DNA of 40,618 nucleotides from Liolophura sinensis (lineage: Eukaryota > Mollusca > Polyplacophora > Chitonida > Chitonidae), in assembly GCF_032854445.1 (NCBI RefSeq), contig NW_027018331.1:1-40618 (forward strand). Direction: 5' to 3'. Below the pieces are notes generated by a model. That model saw only the letters and a list, made by a program, of their open reading frames with translations. It was not told where the DNA came from and did no database searches. The translations under genes were made by a program, and so were the position numbers. This document shows, piece by piece, positions 12,095 to 24,193 of this stretch (positions within the stretch are counted from its first letter, which is position 1; the number at the start of each line of letters is the position of its first letter).

Positions 12095-12643
12095 CGACGT
12101 ATTTTTTGACGAGAAATCGAATGGTGCAAACCACGTTGCTCTCCGACCAATACTTTTGGCTGTAGCCACAAATGAATAATCATTGATGTCAAGATCACGT
12201 GCCCAGCAACGGCTCTTACTCCATGGAAACCAAGGAAATTTGCAATTTTTCAACAGCTGGAGATGCCTGACCCAATTGCGCATCTTTTGGCACCTTATTG
12301 ATGTGGGTCAGTGTTCAATTGTACTTTTTACAGCGGACTGTATCAAGTACCTTGTGTTTTTTTATATACAAATGGTGTGGTTTTTCTACATGTAGATAAA
12401 GACATTGAGTTTGTCTTCGACTTAGAAGTAAGACATTTGCTGGGTGAGTTAAATGGGCTTGGCCCAAAGATTTGACGTCGTCTGGGCTACCGAAGGGCAC
12501 ATAACTTATAATGAAAAGTTGAATATAGTAATGACCAGTCGCGATTGTACATAGTTAATGTAGCCGATTTCAATTAGCAAAAAGACCAGGCAAAAATCCA
12601 AAAGTAGAAAAACTGTTCCAATGCTGCTGGTAAGAGGCTAATC
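12095..12643 (+). repeat. Monomer 23 (T7)
   Basis: CCACG; CCTGACCC as in unit 1; T-run of 7; ATTAGC with ACCAGG; AAGTAG. Confidence 0.9.
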
Positions 12644-13193
12644 CGACGTATTTTTTGACGAGAAATCGAAGGGTGCAAACCGCGTTGCTCTCCGACCAAT
12701 ACTTTTGGCTGTAGCCACAAATGAATAATCATTGATGTCAAGATCACGTGCCCAGCAACGGCTCTTACTCCATGGAAACCAAGGAAATTTGCAATTTTTC
12801 AACAGCTGGAGATGCCTGGCCCAATTGCGCATCTTTTGGCACCTTATTGATGTGGGTTAGTGTTCAATTGTACTTTTTACAGCGGACTGTATCAAGTACC
12901 TTGTGTTTTTTTTATATACAAATGGTGTGGTTTTTCTACATGTAGATAAAGACATTGAGTTTGTCTTCGACTTAGAAGTAAGACAACTGCTGGGTGAGTT
13001 AAATGGGCTTGGCCCAAAGATTTGACGTCGTCTGGGCTACCGAAGGGCACATAACTTATAATGAAAAGTTGAATATAGTAATGACCAGTCGCGATTGTAC
13101 ATAGTTAATGTAGCCGATTTCAATTCGCAGAAAGACCAGGCAAAAATCCAAAAGTAGAAAAACTGTTCCAATGCTGCTGGTAAGAGGCTAATC
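12644..13193 (+). repeat. Monomer 24
   Basis: CGAAGGGTGC; GGGTTAGTG; ACAACTGCTG; ATTCGCAGAAAG; AAGTAG. The + strand chance frame seen in most units is interrupted here. Confidence 0.9.
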
Positions 13194-13743
13194 CGACGTA
13201 TTTTTTGACGAGAAATCGAATGGTGCAAACCGCGTTGCTCTCCGACCAATACTTTTGGCTGTAGCCACAAATGAATAATCATTGATGTCAAGATCACGTG
13301 CCCAGCAACGGCTCTTACTCCATGGAAACCAAGGAAATTTGCAATTTTTCAACAACTGGAGATGCCTGGCCCAATTGCGCATCTTTTGGCACCTTATTGA
13401 TGTGGGTCAGTGGTCAATTGTACTTTTTACAGCGGACTGTATCAAGTACCTTGTGTTTTTTTTATATACAAATGGTTTGGTTTTTCTACATGTAGATAAA
13501 GACATTGAGTTTGTCTTCGACTTAGAAGTAAGACATTTGCTGGGTGAGTTAAATGGGCTTGGCCCAAAGATTTGACGTCGTCTGGGCTACCGAAGGGCAC
13601 ATAACTTATAATGAAAAGTTGAATATAGTAATGACCAGTCGCGATTGTACATAGTTAATGTAGCCGATTTCAATTAGAAAAAATACCAGGCAAAAATCCA
13701 AAAGTGGAAAAACTGTTCCAATGCTGCTGGTAAGAGGCTAATC
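13194..13743 (+). repeat. Monomer 25
   Basis: CAACAACTGG; GTGGTCAA; GGTTTGG; ATTAGAAAAAATACC. Confidence 0.9.
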
Positions 13744-14293
13744 CGACGTATTTTTTGACGAGAAATCGAATGGTGCAAACCGCGTTGCTCTCCGACCAAT
13801 ACTTTTGGCTGTAGCCACAAATGAATAATCATTGATGTCAAGATCACGTGCCCAGCAACGGCTCTTACTCCATGGAAACCAAGGAAATTTGCAATTTTTC
13901 AACAGCTGGAGATGCCTGGCCCAATTGCGCATCTTTTGGCACCTTATTGATGTGGGTCAGTGTTCAATTGTACTTTTTACAGCGGACTGTATCAAGTACC
14001 TTGTGTTTTTTTTATATACAAATGGTGTGGTTTTTCTACATGTAGATAAAGACATTGAGTTTGTCTTCGACTTAGAAGTAAGACATTTGCTGGGTGAGTT
14101 AAATGGGCTTGGCCCAAAGATTTGACGTCGTCTGGGCTACCGAAGGCCACATAACTTATAATGAAAAGTTGAATATAGTAATGACCAGTCGCGATTGTAC
14201 ATAGTTAATGTAGCCGATTTCAATTCGCAAAAAGACCAGGCAAAAATCCAAAAGTAGAAAAACTGTTCCAATGCTGCTGGTAAGAGGCTAATC
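13744..14293 (+). repeat. Monomer 26
   Basis: AAGGCCAC; ATTCGC; AAGTAG. Confidence 0.9.
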
Positions 14294-14843
14294 CGACGTA
14301 TTTTTTGACGAGAAATCGAATGGTGCAAACCGCGTTGCTCTCCGACCAATACTTTTGGCTGTAGCCACAAATGAATAATCATTGATGTCAAGATCACGTG
14401 CCCAGCAACGGCTCTTACTCCATGGAAACCAAGGAAATTTGCAATTTTTCAACAGCTGGAGATGCCTGGCCCAATTGCGCATCTTTTGGCACCTTATTGA
14501 TGTGGGTCAGTGTTCAATTGTACTTTTTACAGCGGACTGTATCAAGTACCTTGTGTTTTTTTTATATACAAATGGTGTGGTTTTTCTACATGTAGATAAA
14601 GACATTGAGTTTGTCTTCGACTTAGAAGTAAGACATTTGCTGGGTGAGTTAAATGGGCTTGGCCCAAAGATTTGACGTCGTCTGGGCTACCGAAGGGCAC
14701 ATAACTTATAATGAAAAGTTGAATATAGTAATGACCAGTCGCGATTGTACATAGTTAATGTAGCCGATTTCAATTAGAAAAAATACCAGGCAAAAATCCA
14801 AAAGTGGAAAAACTGTTCCAATGCTGCTGGTAAGAGGCTAATC
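14294..14843 (+). repeat. Monomer 27
   Basis: AAGGGCAC; ATTAGAAAAAATACC; AAGTGG. This is the last unit with the ATTAG tail; every later unit has ATTCGC. Confidence 0.9.
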
Positions 14844-15393
14844 CGACGTATTTTTTGACGAGAAATCGAATGGTGCAAACCGCGTTGCTCTCCGACCAAT
14901 ACTTTTGGCTGTAGCCACAAATGAATAATCATTGATGTCAAGATCACGTGCCCAGCAACGGCTCTTACTCCATGGAAACCAAGGAAATTTGCAATTTTTC
15001 AACAGCTGGAGATGCCTGGCCCAATTGCGCATCTTTTGGCACCTTATTGATGTGGGTCAGTGTTCAATTGTACTTTTTACAGCGGACTGTATCAAGTACC
15101 TTGTGTTTTTTTTATATACAAATGGTTTGGTTTTTCTACATGTAGATAAAGACATTGAGTTTGTCTTCGACTTAGAAGTAAGACATTTGCTGGGTGAGTT
15201 AAATGGGCTTGGCCCAAAGATTTGACGTCGTCTGGGCTACCGAAGGCCACATAACTTATAATGAAAAGTTGAATATAGTAATGACCAGTCGCGATTGTAC
15301 ATAGTTAATGTAGCCGATTTCAATTCGCAAAAAGACCAGGCAAAAATCCAAAAGTAGAAAAACTGTTCCAATGCTGCTGGTAAGAGGCTAATC
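14844..15393 (+). repeat. Monomer 28
   Basis: GGTTTGG; AAGGCCAC; ATTCGC; AAGTAG. Confidence 0.9.
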
Positions 15394-15948
15394 CGACGTA
15401 TTTTTTGACGAGAAATCGAATGGTGCAAACCGCGTTGCTCTCCGACCAATACTTTTGGCTGTAGCCACAAATGAATAATCATTGATGTCAAGATCACGTG
15501 CCCAGCAACGGCTCTTACTTTACTCCATGGAAACCAAGGAAATTTGCAATTTTTTCAACAGCTGGAGATGCCTGGCCCAATTGCGCATCTTTTGGCACCT
15601 TATTGATGTGGGTCAGTGTTCAATTGTACTTTTTACAGCGGACTGTATCAAGTACCTTGTGTTTTTTTATATACAAATGGTGTGGTTTTTCTACATGTTG
15701 ATAAAGACATTGAGTTTATCTTCGACTTAGAAGTAAGACAACTCCTGGGTGAGTTAAATGGGCTTGGCCCAAAGATTTGACGTCGTCTGGGCTACCGAAG
15801 GGCACATAACTTATAATGAAAAGTTGAATATAGTAATGACCAGTCGCGATTGTACATAGTTAATGTAGCCGATTTCAATTCGCAAAAAGACCAGGCCAAA
15901 ATCCAAAAGTAGAAAAACTGTTCCAATGCTGTTGGTAAGAGGCTAATC
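15394..15948 (+). repeat. Monomer 29 (555 bp)
   Basis: 4-bp duplication in CTTACTTTACTCC; extra T in AATTTTTTCAAC; T7; CTACATGTTGAT breaks the palindrome; TTTATC; ACAACTCCTG; AGGCCAAAATCC; GCTGTTGG. Confidence 0.9.
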
Positions 15949-16499
15949 CGAAGTATTTTTTGACGAGAAATCGAATGGTGCAAACCGCGTTGCTCTCCGA
16001 CCAATACTTTTGGCTGTAGCCACAAATGAATAATCATTGATGTCAAGATCACGTGCCCAGCAACGGCTCTTACTCCATGGAAACCAAGGAAATTTGCAAT
16101 TTTTCAACAGCTGGAGATGTCTGGCCCAATTGCGCATCTTTTGGCACCTTATTGATGTGGGTCAGTGTTCAATTGTACTTTTTACAGCGGACTGTATCAA
16201 GTACCTTGTGTTTTTTTTTATATACAAATGGTATGGTTTTTCTACATGTAGATAAAGACATTGAGTTTTTCTTCGACTTAGAAGTAAGACATTTGCTGGG
16301 TGAGTTAAATGGGCTTGGCCCAAAGATTTGACGTCGTCTGTGCTACCGAAGGGCACATAACTTATAATGAAAAGTTGAATATAGTAATGACCAGTCGCGA
16401 TTGTACATAGTTAATGTAGCCGATTTCAATTCGCAAAAAGACCAGGCAAAAATCCAAAAGTGGAAAAACTGTTCCAATGCTGCTGATAAGAGGCTAATC
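15949..16499 (+). repeat. Monomer 30 (T9)
   Basis: Starts CGAAGT; GATGTCT; T-run of 9; GGTATGG; GAGTTTTTC; CTGTGCT; AAGTGG; GCTGCTGA. Confidence 0.9.
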
Positions 16500-17040
16500 C
16501 GACGTATTTTTTGACGAGAAATCGAATGGTGCAAACCGTGTTGCTCTCCGACCAATACTTTTGGCTGTAGCCACAATGAATAATCATTGATGTCAAGATC
16601 ACGTGCCCAGCAACGGCTCTTACTCCATGGAAACCAAGGAAATTTGCAATTTTTCAACAGCTGGAGATGCCTGGCCCAATTGCGCATCTTTTGGCACCTT
16701 ATTGATGTGGGTCAGTGTTCAATTGTACTTTTACAGCGCACAGTTTCAAGTACCTTGTGTTTTTTTTATATACAAATGGTGTGGTTTTTCTACATGTAGA
16801 TAAAGACATTGAGTTTGTCTTCGACTTAGAAGTAAGACATTTGCTGGGTGAGTTAAATGGGCTTGGCCCAAAGATTTGACGTCGTCTGGGCTACCGAAGG
16901 GCACATAACTTATAATGAAAAGTTGAATATAGTAATGACCAGTCGCGATTGTACATAGTTAATGTAGCCGATTTCAATTCGCAAAAAGACCAGGCAAAAA
17001 TCCAAAAGTAGAAAACAATGCTGTTGGTAAGAGGCTAATC
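16500..17040 (+). repeat. Monomer 31 (541 bp)
   Basis: CCGTG; CCACAATGA; ACTTTTACAGC; GCGCACAGTTTC; a 7-bp loss in AGAAAACAATGC; GCTGTTGG. Confidence 0.9.
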
Positions 17041-17591
17041 CGACGTATTTTTTGACGAGAAATCGAAATGGTGCAAACGCGTTGCTCTCCGACCAATACT
17101 TTTGGCTGTAGCTACAAATGAATAATCATTGATGTCAAGATCACGTGCCCAGCAACGGCTCTTACTCATGGAAACCAAGGAAATTTGCAATTTTTCAAAC
17201 AGCTGGAGATGTCTGGCCAATTGCGCATCTTTTGGCACCTTATTGATGTGGGTCAGTGTTCAATTGTACTTTTTACAGCGGACTGTATCAAGTACCTTGT
17301 GTTTTTTTATATACAAATGGTGTGGTTTTTTCTACATGTAGATAAAGACATTGAGTTTATCTTCGACTTAGAAGTAAGACAACTCCTGGGTGAGTTAAAT
17401 GGGCTTGGCCCAAAGATTTGACGTCGTCTGGGCTACCGAAGGGGCACATAACTTATAGTGAAAAGTTGAATATAGTAATGACCAGTCGCGATTGTACATA
17501 GTTAATGTAGCCGATTTCAATTCCGCAAAAAGACCAGGCAAAAATCCAAAAGTAGAAAAACTGTTCCAATGCTGTTGGTAAGAGGCTAATC
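17041..17591 (+). repeat. Monomer 32 (551 bp)
   Basis: CGAAATGG; CAAACGCG; GCTACAAATG; ACTCATGG; TTTCAAACAG; CTGGCCAATT; T7; GGTTTTTTCTAC (shared with unit 41); ACAACTCCTG; AAGGGGCAC; TATAGTGAA; ATTCCGC. Confidence 0.9.
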
Positions 17592-18144
17592 CGACGTATT
17601 TTTTGACGAGAAATCGAATGGTGCAAACCGCGTTGCTCTCCGACCAATACTTTTGGCTGTAGCCACAAATGAATAATCATTGATGTCAAGATCACGTGCC
17701 CCAGCCAACGGCTCTTACTCCATGGAAACCAAGGAAATTTGCAATTTTTCAACAGCTGGAGATGCCTGGCCCAATTGCGCATCTTTTGGCACCTTATTGA
17801 TGTGGGTCAGTGTTCAATTGTACTTTTTACAGCGCACAGTTTCAAGTACCTTGTGTTTTTTTTATATACAAATGGTGTGGTTTTTCTACATGTAGATAAA
17901 GACATTGAGTTTGTCTTCGACTTAGAAGTAAGACATTTGCTGGGTGAGTTAAATGGGCTTGGCCCAAAGATTTGACGTCGTCTGGGCTACCGAAGGGCAC
18001 ATAACTTATAATGAAAAGTTGAATATAGTAATGACCAGTCGCGATTGTACATAGTTAATGTAGCCGATTTCAATTCGCAAAAAAGACCAGGCAAAAATCC
18101 AAAAGTGGAAAAACTGTTCCAATGCTGCTGGTAAGAGGCTAATC
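17592..18144 (+). repeat. Monomer 33 (553 bp)
   Basis: GTGCCCCAGCCAACGG (+2); GCGCACAGTTTC; T8; CGCAAAAAAGACC (+1, shared with unit 36). Confidence 0.9.
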
Positions 18145-18697
18145 CGACGTATTTTTTGACGAGAAATCGAATGGTGCAAACCGTGTTGCTCTCCGACCCA
18201 ATACTTTGGCTGTAGCCACAAATGAATAATCATTGATGTCAAGAATCACGTGCCCAGCAACGGCCTCTTACTCCATGGAAAACCAAGGAAATTTGCAATT
18301 TTTCAACAGCTGGAGATGCCTGGCCCCAATTGCGCATCTTTTGGCACCTTATTGATGTGGGTCAGTGTTCAATTGTACTTTTACAGCGGACTGTATCAAG
18401 TACCTTGTGTTTTTTTATATACAAATGGTGTGGTTTTTCTACATGTAGATAAAGACATTGAGTTTATCCTCGACTTAGAAGTAAGACAACTCCTGGGTGA
18501 GTTAAATGGGCTTGGCCCAAAGATTTGACGTCGTCTGGGCTACCGAAGGGCACATAACTTATAATGAAAAGTTGAATATAGTAATGACCAGTCGCGATTG
18601 TACATAGTTAATGTAGCCGATTTCAATTCGCAAAAAGACCAGGCAAAAATCCAAAAGTAGAAAAAACTGTTCCAATGCTGTTGGTAAGAGGCTAATC
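18145..18697 (+). repeat. Monomer 34 (553 bp)
   Basis: CCGTG; GACCCAATACTTTGG; CAAGAATCAC; GGCCTCTT; GAAAACCAAGG; GGCCCCAATT; ACTTTTACAG; T7; TTTATCCTCG; ACAACTCCTG; GTAGAAAAAACTG; GCTGTTGG. Confidence 0.9.
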
Positions 18698-19246
18698 CGA
18701 CGTATTTTTTGACGAGAAATCGAATGGTGCAAACCGCGTTGCTCTCCGACCAATACTTTTGGCTGTAGCCACAAATGAATAATCATTGATGTCAAGATCA
18801 CGTGCCCAGCAACGGCTCTTACTCCATGGAAACCAAGGAAATTTGCAATTTTTCAACAGCTGGAGATGTCTGGCCCAATTGCGCATCTTTTGGCACCTTA
18901 TTGATGTGGGTCAGTGTTCAATTGTACTTTTTACAGCGGACTGTATCAAGTACCTTGTGTTTTTTTATGTACAAATGGTGTGGTTTTTCTACATGTAGAT
19001 AAAGACATTGAGTTTGTCTTCGACTTAGAAGTAAGACATTTGCTGGGTGAGTTAAATGGGCTTGGCCCAAAGATTTGACGTCGTCTGGGCTACCGAAGGG
19101 CACATAACTTATAATGAAAAGTTGAATATAGTAATGACCAGTCGCGATTGTACATAGTTAATGTAGCCGATTTCAATTCGCAAAAAGACCAGGCAAAAAT
19201 CCAAAAGTAGAAAAACTGTTCCAATGCTGTTGGTAAGAGGCTAATC
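18698..19246 (+). repeat. Monomer 35
   Basis: GATGTCT; T7 followed by ATGTACAA; TTTGTC; ACATTTGCTG; AAGTAG; GCTGTTGG. Confidence 0.9.
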
Positions 19247-19797
19247 CGACGTATTTTTTGACGAGAAATCGAATGGTGCAAACCGCGTTGCTCTCCGACC
19301 AATACTTTTGGCTGTAGCCACAAATGAATAATCATTGATGTCAAGATCACGTGCCCAGCAACGGCTCTTACTCCATGGAAACCAAGGAAATTTGCAATTT
19401 TTCAACAGCTGGAGATGTCTGGCCCAATTGCGCATCTTTTGGCACCTTATTGATGTGGGTCAGTGTTCAATTGTACTTTTTACAGCGGACTGTATCAAGT
19501 ACCTTGTGTTTTTTTTATATACAAATGGTATGGTTTTTCTACATGTAGATAAAGACATTGAGTTTGTCTTCGACTTAGAAGTAAGACATTTGCTGGGTGA
19601 GTTAAATGGGCTTGGCCCAAAGATTTGACGTCGTCTGTGCTACCGAAGGGCACATAACTTATAATGAAAAGTTGAATATAGTAATGACCAGTCGCGATTG
19701 TACATAGTTAATGTAGCCGATTTCAATTCGCAAAAAAGACCAGGCAAAAATCCAAAAGTGGAAAAACTGTTCCAATGCTGCTGATAAGAGGCTAATC
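19247..19797 (+). repeat. Monomer 36 (551 bp)
   Basis: GATGTCT; T8; GGTATGG; CTGTGCT; CGCAAAAAAGACC (+1); GCTGCTGA. Confidence 0.9.
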
Positions 19798-20346
19798 CGA
19801 CGTATTTTTTGACGAGAAATCGAATGGTGCAAACCGTGTTGCTCTCCGACCAATACTTTTGGCTGTAGCCACAAATGAATAATCATTGATGTCAAGATCA
19901 CGTGCCCAGCAACGGCTCTTACTCCATGGAAACCAAGGAAATTTGCAATTTTTCAACAGCTGGAGATGCCTGGCCCAATTGCGCATCTTTTGGCACCTTA
20001 TTGATGTGGGTCAGTGTTCAATTGTACTTTTTACAGCGGACTGTATCAAGTACCTTGTGTTTTTTTATATACAAATGGTGTGGTTTTTCTACATGTAGAT
20101 AAAGACATTGAGTTTATCTTCGACTTAGAAGTAAGACAACTCCTGGGTGAGTTAAATGGGCTTGGCCCAAAGATTTGACGTCGTCTGGGCTACCGAAGGG
20201 CACATAACTTATAATGAAAAGTTGAATATAGTAATGACCAGTCGCGATTGTACATAGTTAATGTAGCCGATTTCAATTCGCAAAAAGACCAGGCAAAAAT
20301 CCAAAAGTAGAAAAACTGTTCCAATGCTGTTGGTAAGAGGCTAATC
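19798..20346 (+). repeat. Monomer 37
   Basis: CCGTG; T7; TTTATC; ACAACTCCTG; AAGTAG; GCTGTTGG. Confidence 0.9.
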
Positions 20347-20896
20347 CGACGTATTTTTTGACGAGAAATCGAATGGTGCGAACCGCGTTGCTCTCCGACC
20401 AATACTTTTGGCTGTAGCCACAAATGAATAATCATTGATGTCAAGATCACGTGCCCAGCAACGGCTCTTACTCCATGGAAACCAAGGAAATTTGCAATTT
20501 TTCAACAGCTGGAGATGTCTGGCCCAATTGCGCATCTTTTGGCACCTTATTGATGTGGGTCAGTGTTCAATTGTACTTTTTACAGCGGACTGTATCAAGT
20601 ACCTTGTGTTTTTTTTATATACAAATGGTATGGTTTTTCTACATGTAGATAAAGACATTGAGTTTGTCTTCGACTTAGAAGTAAGACATTTGCTGGGTGA
20701 GTTAAATGGGCTTGGCCCAAAGATTTGACGTCGTCTGTGCTACCGAAGGGCACATAACTTATAATGAAAAGTTGAATATAGTAATGACCAGTCGCGATTG
20801 TACATAGTTAATGTAGCCGATTTCAATTCGCAAAAAGACCAGGCAAAAATCCAAAAGTGGAAAAACTGTTCCAATGCTGCTGATAAGAGGCTAATC
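20347..20896 (+). repeat. Monomer 38
   Basis: GGTGCGAACC; GATGTCT; T8; GGTATGG; CTGTGCT; GCTGCTGA. Near-copy of unit 36. Confidence 0.9.
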
Positions 20897-21445
20897 CGAC
20901 GTATTTTTTGACGAGAAATCGAATGGTGCAAACCGTGTTGCTCTCCGACCAATACTTTTGGCTGTAGCCACAAATGAATAATCATTGATGTCAAGATCAC
21001 GTGCCCAGCAACGGCTCTTACTCCATGGAAACCAAGGAAATTTGCAATTTTTCAACAGCTGGAGATGCCTGGCCCAATTGCGCATCTTTTGGCACCTTAT
21101 TGATGTGGGTCAGTGTTCAATTGTACTTTTTACAGCGGACTGTATCAAGTACCTTGTGTTTTTTTATATACAAATGGTGTGGTTTTTCTACATGTAGATA
21201 AAGACATTGAGTTTATCTTCGACTTAGAAGTAAGACAACTCCTGGGTGAGTTAAATGGGCTTGGCCCAAAGATTTGACGTCGTCTGGGCTACCGAAGGGC
21301 ACATAACTTATAATGAAAAGTTGAATATAGTAATGACCAGTCGCGATTGTACATAGTTAATGTAGCCGATTTCAATTCGCAAAAAGACCAGGCAAAAATC
21401 CAAAAGTGGAAAAACTGTTCCAATGCTGCTGATAAGAGGCTAATC
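20897..21445 (+). repeat. Monomer 39
   Basis: CCGTG; T7; TTTATC; ACAACTCCTG; AAGTGG; GCTGCTGA. Confidence 0.9.
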
Positions 21446-21994
21446 CGACGTATTTTTTGACGAGAAATCGAATGGTGCAAACCGTGTTGCTCTCCGACCA
21501 ATACTTTTGGCTGTAGCCACAAATGAATAATCATTGATGTCAAGATCACGTGCCCAGCAACGGCTCTTACTCCATGGAAACCAAGGAAATTTGCAATTTT
21601 TCAACAGCTGGAGATGCCTGGCCCAATTGCGCATCTTTTGGCACCTTATTGATGTGGGTCAGTGTTCAATTGTACTTTTTACAGCGGACTGTATCAAGTA
21701 CCTTGTGTTTTTTTATATACAAATGGTGTGGTTTTTCTACATGTAGATAAAGACATTGAGTTTGTCTTCGACTCAGAAGTAAGACAACTCCTGGGTGAGT
21801 TAAATGGGCTTGGCCCAAAGATTTGACGTCGTCTGGGCTACCGAAGGGCACATAACTTATAATGAAAAGTTGAATATAGTAATGACCAGTCGCGATTGTA
21901 CATAGTTAATGTAGCCGATTTCAATTCGCAAAAAGACCAGGCAAAAATCCAAAAGTAGAAAAACTGTTCCAATGCTGTTGGTAAGAGGCTAATC
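21446..21994 (+). repeat. Monomer 40
   Basis: CCGTG; T7; TTTGTC with private GACTCAGAAG; ACAACTCCTG; AAGTAG; GCTGTTGG. Confidence 0.9.
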
Positions 21995-22544
21995 CGACGT
22001 ATTTTTTGACGAGAAATCGAATGGTGCAAACCGCGTTGCTCTCCGACCAATACTTTTGGCTGTAGCCACAAATGAATAATCATTGATGTCAAGATCACGT
22101 GCCCAGCAACGGCTCTTACTCCATGGAAACCAAGGAAATTTGCAATTTTTCAACAGCTGGAGATGTCTGGCCCAATTGCGCATCTTTTGGCACCTTATTG
22201 ATGTGGGTCAGTGTTCAATTGTACTTTTTACAGCGGACTGTATCAAGTACCTTGTGTTTTTTTATATACAAATGGTGTGGTTTTTTCTACATGTAGATAA
22301 AGACATTGAGTTTATCTTCGACTTAGAAGTAAGACAACTCCTGGGTGAGTTAAATGGGCTTGGCCCAAAGATTTGACGTCGTCTGGGCTACCGAAGGGCA
22401 CATAACTTATAATGAAAAGTTGAATATAGTAATGACCAGTCGCGATTGTACATAGTTAATGTAGCCGATTTCAATTCGCAAAAAGACCAGGCAAAAATCC
22501 AAAAGTAGAAAAACTGTTCCAATGCTGTTGGTAAGAGGCTAATC
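21995..22544 (+). repeat. Monomer 41
   Basis: GATGTCT; T7 but with an extra T in GGTTTTTTCTAC, so 550 bp; TTTATC; ACAACTCCTG; AAGTAG; GCTGTTGG. Confidence 0.9.
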
Positions 22545-23094
22545 CGACGTATTTTTTGACGAGAAATCGAATGGTGCAAACCGTGTTGCTCTCCGACCAA
22601 TACTTTTGGCTGTAGCCACAAATGAATAATCATTGATGTCAAGATCACGTGCCCAGCAACGGCTCTTACTCCATGGAAACCAAGGAAATTTGCAATTTTT
22701 CAACAGCTGGAGATGTCTGGCCCAATTGCGCATCTTTTGGCACCTTATTGATGTGGGTCAGTGTTCAATTGTACTTTTTACAGCGGACTGTATCAAGTAC
22801 CTTGTGTTTTTTTTATATACAAATGGTATGGTTTTTCTACATGTAGATAAAGACATTGAGTTTGTCTTCGACTTAGAAGTAAGACATTTGCTGGGTGAGT
22901 TAAATGGGCTTGGCCCAAAGATTTGACGTCGTCTGTGCTACCGAAGGGCACATAACTTATAATGAAAAGTTGAATATAGTAATGACCAGTCGCGATTGTA
23001 CATAGTTAATGTAGCCGATTTCAATTCGCAAAAAGACCAGGCAAAAATCCAAAAGTGGAAAAACTGTTCCAATGCTGCTGATAAGAAGCTAATC
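22545..23094 (+). repeat. Monomer 42
   Basis: CCGTG; GATGTCT; T8; GGTATGG; CTGTGCT; GCTGCTGATAAGAAGC. Confidence 0.9.
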
Positions 23095-23644
23095 CGACGT
23101 ATTTTTTGACGAGAAATCGAATGGTGCAAACCGTGTTGCTCTCCGACCAATACTTTTGGCTGTAGCCACAAATGAATAATCATTGATGTCAAGATCACGT
23201 GCCCAGCAACGGCTCTTACTCCATGGAAACCAAGGAAATTTGCAATTTTTCAACAGCTGGAGATGCCTGGCCCAATTGCGCATCTTTTGGCACCTTATTG
23301 ATGTGGGTCAGTGTTCAATTGTACTTTTTACAGCGGACTGTATCAAGTACCTTGTGTTTTTTTATATACAAATGGTGTGGTTTTTCCTACATGTAGATAA
23401 AGACATTGAGTTTATCTTCGACTTAGAAGTAAGACAACTCCTGGGTGAGTTAAATGGGCTTGGCCCAAAGATTTGACGTCGTCTGGGCTACCGAAGGGCA
23501 CATAACTTATAATGAAAAGTTGAATATAGTAATGACCAGTCGCGATTGTACATAGTTAATGTAGCCGATTTCAATTCGCAAAAACACCAGGCAAAAATCC
23601 AAAAGTAGAAAAACTGTTCCAATGCTGTTGGTAAGAGGCTAATC
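23095..23644 (+). repeat. Monomer 43
   Basis: CCGTG; T7 with TTTTTCCTAC (+1); TTTATC; ACAACTCCTG; AAAACACCAGG; AAGTAG; GCTGTTGG. Confidence 0.9.
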
Positions 23645-24193
23645 CGACGTATTTTTTGACGAGAAATCGAATGGTGCAAACCGCGTTGCTCTCCGACCAA
23701 TACTTTTGGCTGTAGCCACAAATGAATAATCATTGATGTCAAGATCACGTGCCCAGCAACGGCTCTTACTCCATGGAAACCAAGGAAATTTGCAATTTTT
23801 CAACAGCTGGAGATGTCTGGCCCAATTGCGCATCTTTTGGCACCTTATTGATGTGGGTCAGTGTTCAATTGTACTTTTTACAGCGGACTGTATCAAGTAC
23901 CTTGTGTTTTTTTATATACAAATGGTGTGGTTTTTCTACATGTAGATAAAGACATTGAGTTTATCTTCGACTTAGAAGTAAGACAACTCCTGGGTGAGTT
24001 AAATGGGCTTGGCCCAAAGATTTGACGTCGTCTGGGCTACCGAAGGGCACATAACTTATAATGAAAAGTTGAATATAGTAATGACCAGTCGCGATTGTAC
24101 ATAGTTAATGTAGCCGATTTCAATTCGCAAAAAGACCAGGCAAAAATCCAAAAGTAGAAAAACTGTTCCAATGCTGTTGGTAAGAGGCTAATC
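23645..24193 (+). repeat. Monomer 44
   Basis: GATGTCT; T7; TTTATC; ACAACTCCTG; AAGTAG; GCTGTTGG. Confidence 0.9.

Larger units (their letters stand above)
8244..13193 (+). repeat. Sub-array iii: E-F-G mosaic of monomers (units 16-24)
   Basis: E (GTGGTCAA, TATATGCAAATG) occurs at units 16 and 19. F (GTTTTCTTTA, interrupted T-run) occurs at units 17 and 20. G (CTGGGGATG with ACAACTGCTG) occurs at units 18 and 22. The first two intervals are 1650 bp; the third is 2200 bp because a D-like unit (21) sits in between. It is a trimer pattern blurred by insertion of a unit. Confidence 0.75.
13194..15393 (+). repeat. Sub-array iv: 1100-bp dimer, two copies (units 25-28)
   Basis: Units 25 and 27 end with ATTAGAAAAAATACC and AAGTGG. 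Units 26 and 28 carry AAGGCCAC and end with ATTCGC and AAGTAG. The pairs 13194-14293 and 14294-15393 are therefore a dimer repeat. Confidence 0.8.
15394..18697 (+). repeat. Sub-array v: indel-rich block (units 29-34)
   Basis: Unit lengths here are 555, 551, 541, 551, 553 and 553 bp against 549/550 elsewhere. Most changes are single-base gains or losses in homopolymers, such as GTGCCCCAGCCAACGG near 17697, GGCCCCAATTG near 18323 and CCACAATGA near 16572. Unit 29 has a 4-bp duplication (CTTACTTTACTCC) and unit 31 a 7-bp loss. The underlying variants match the units to the right, not those to the left. Raw-read or polishing error is a strong alternative to biology. Confidence 0.8.
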
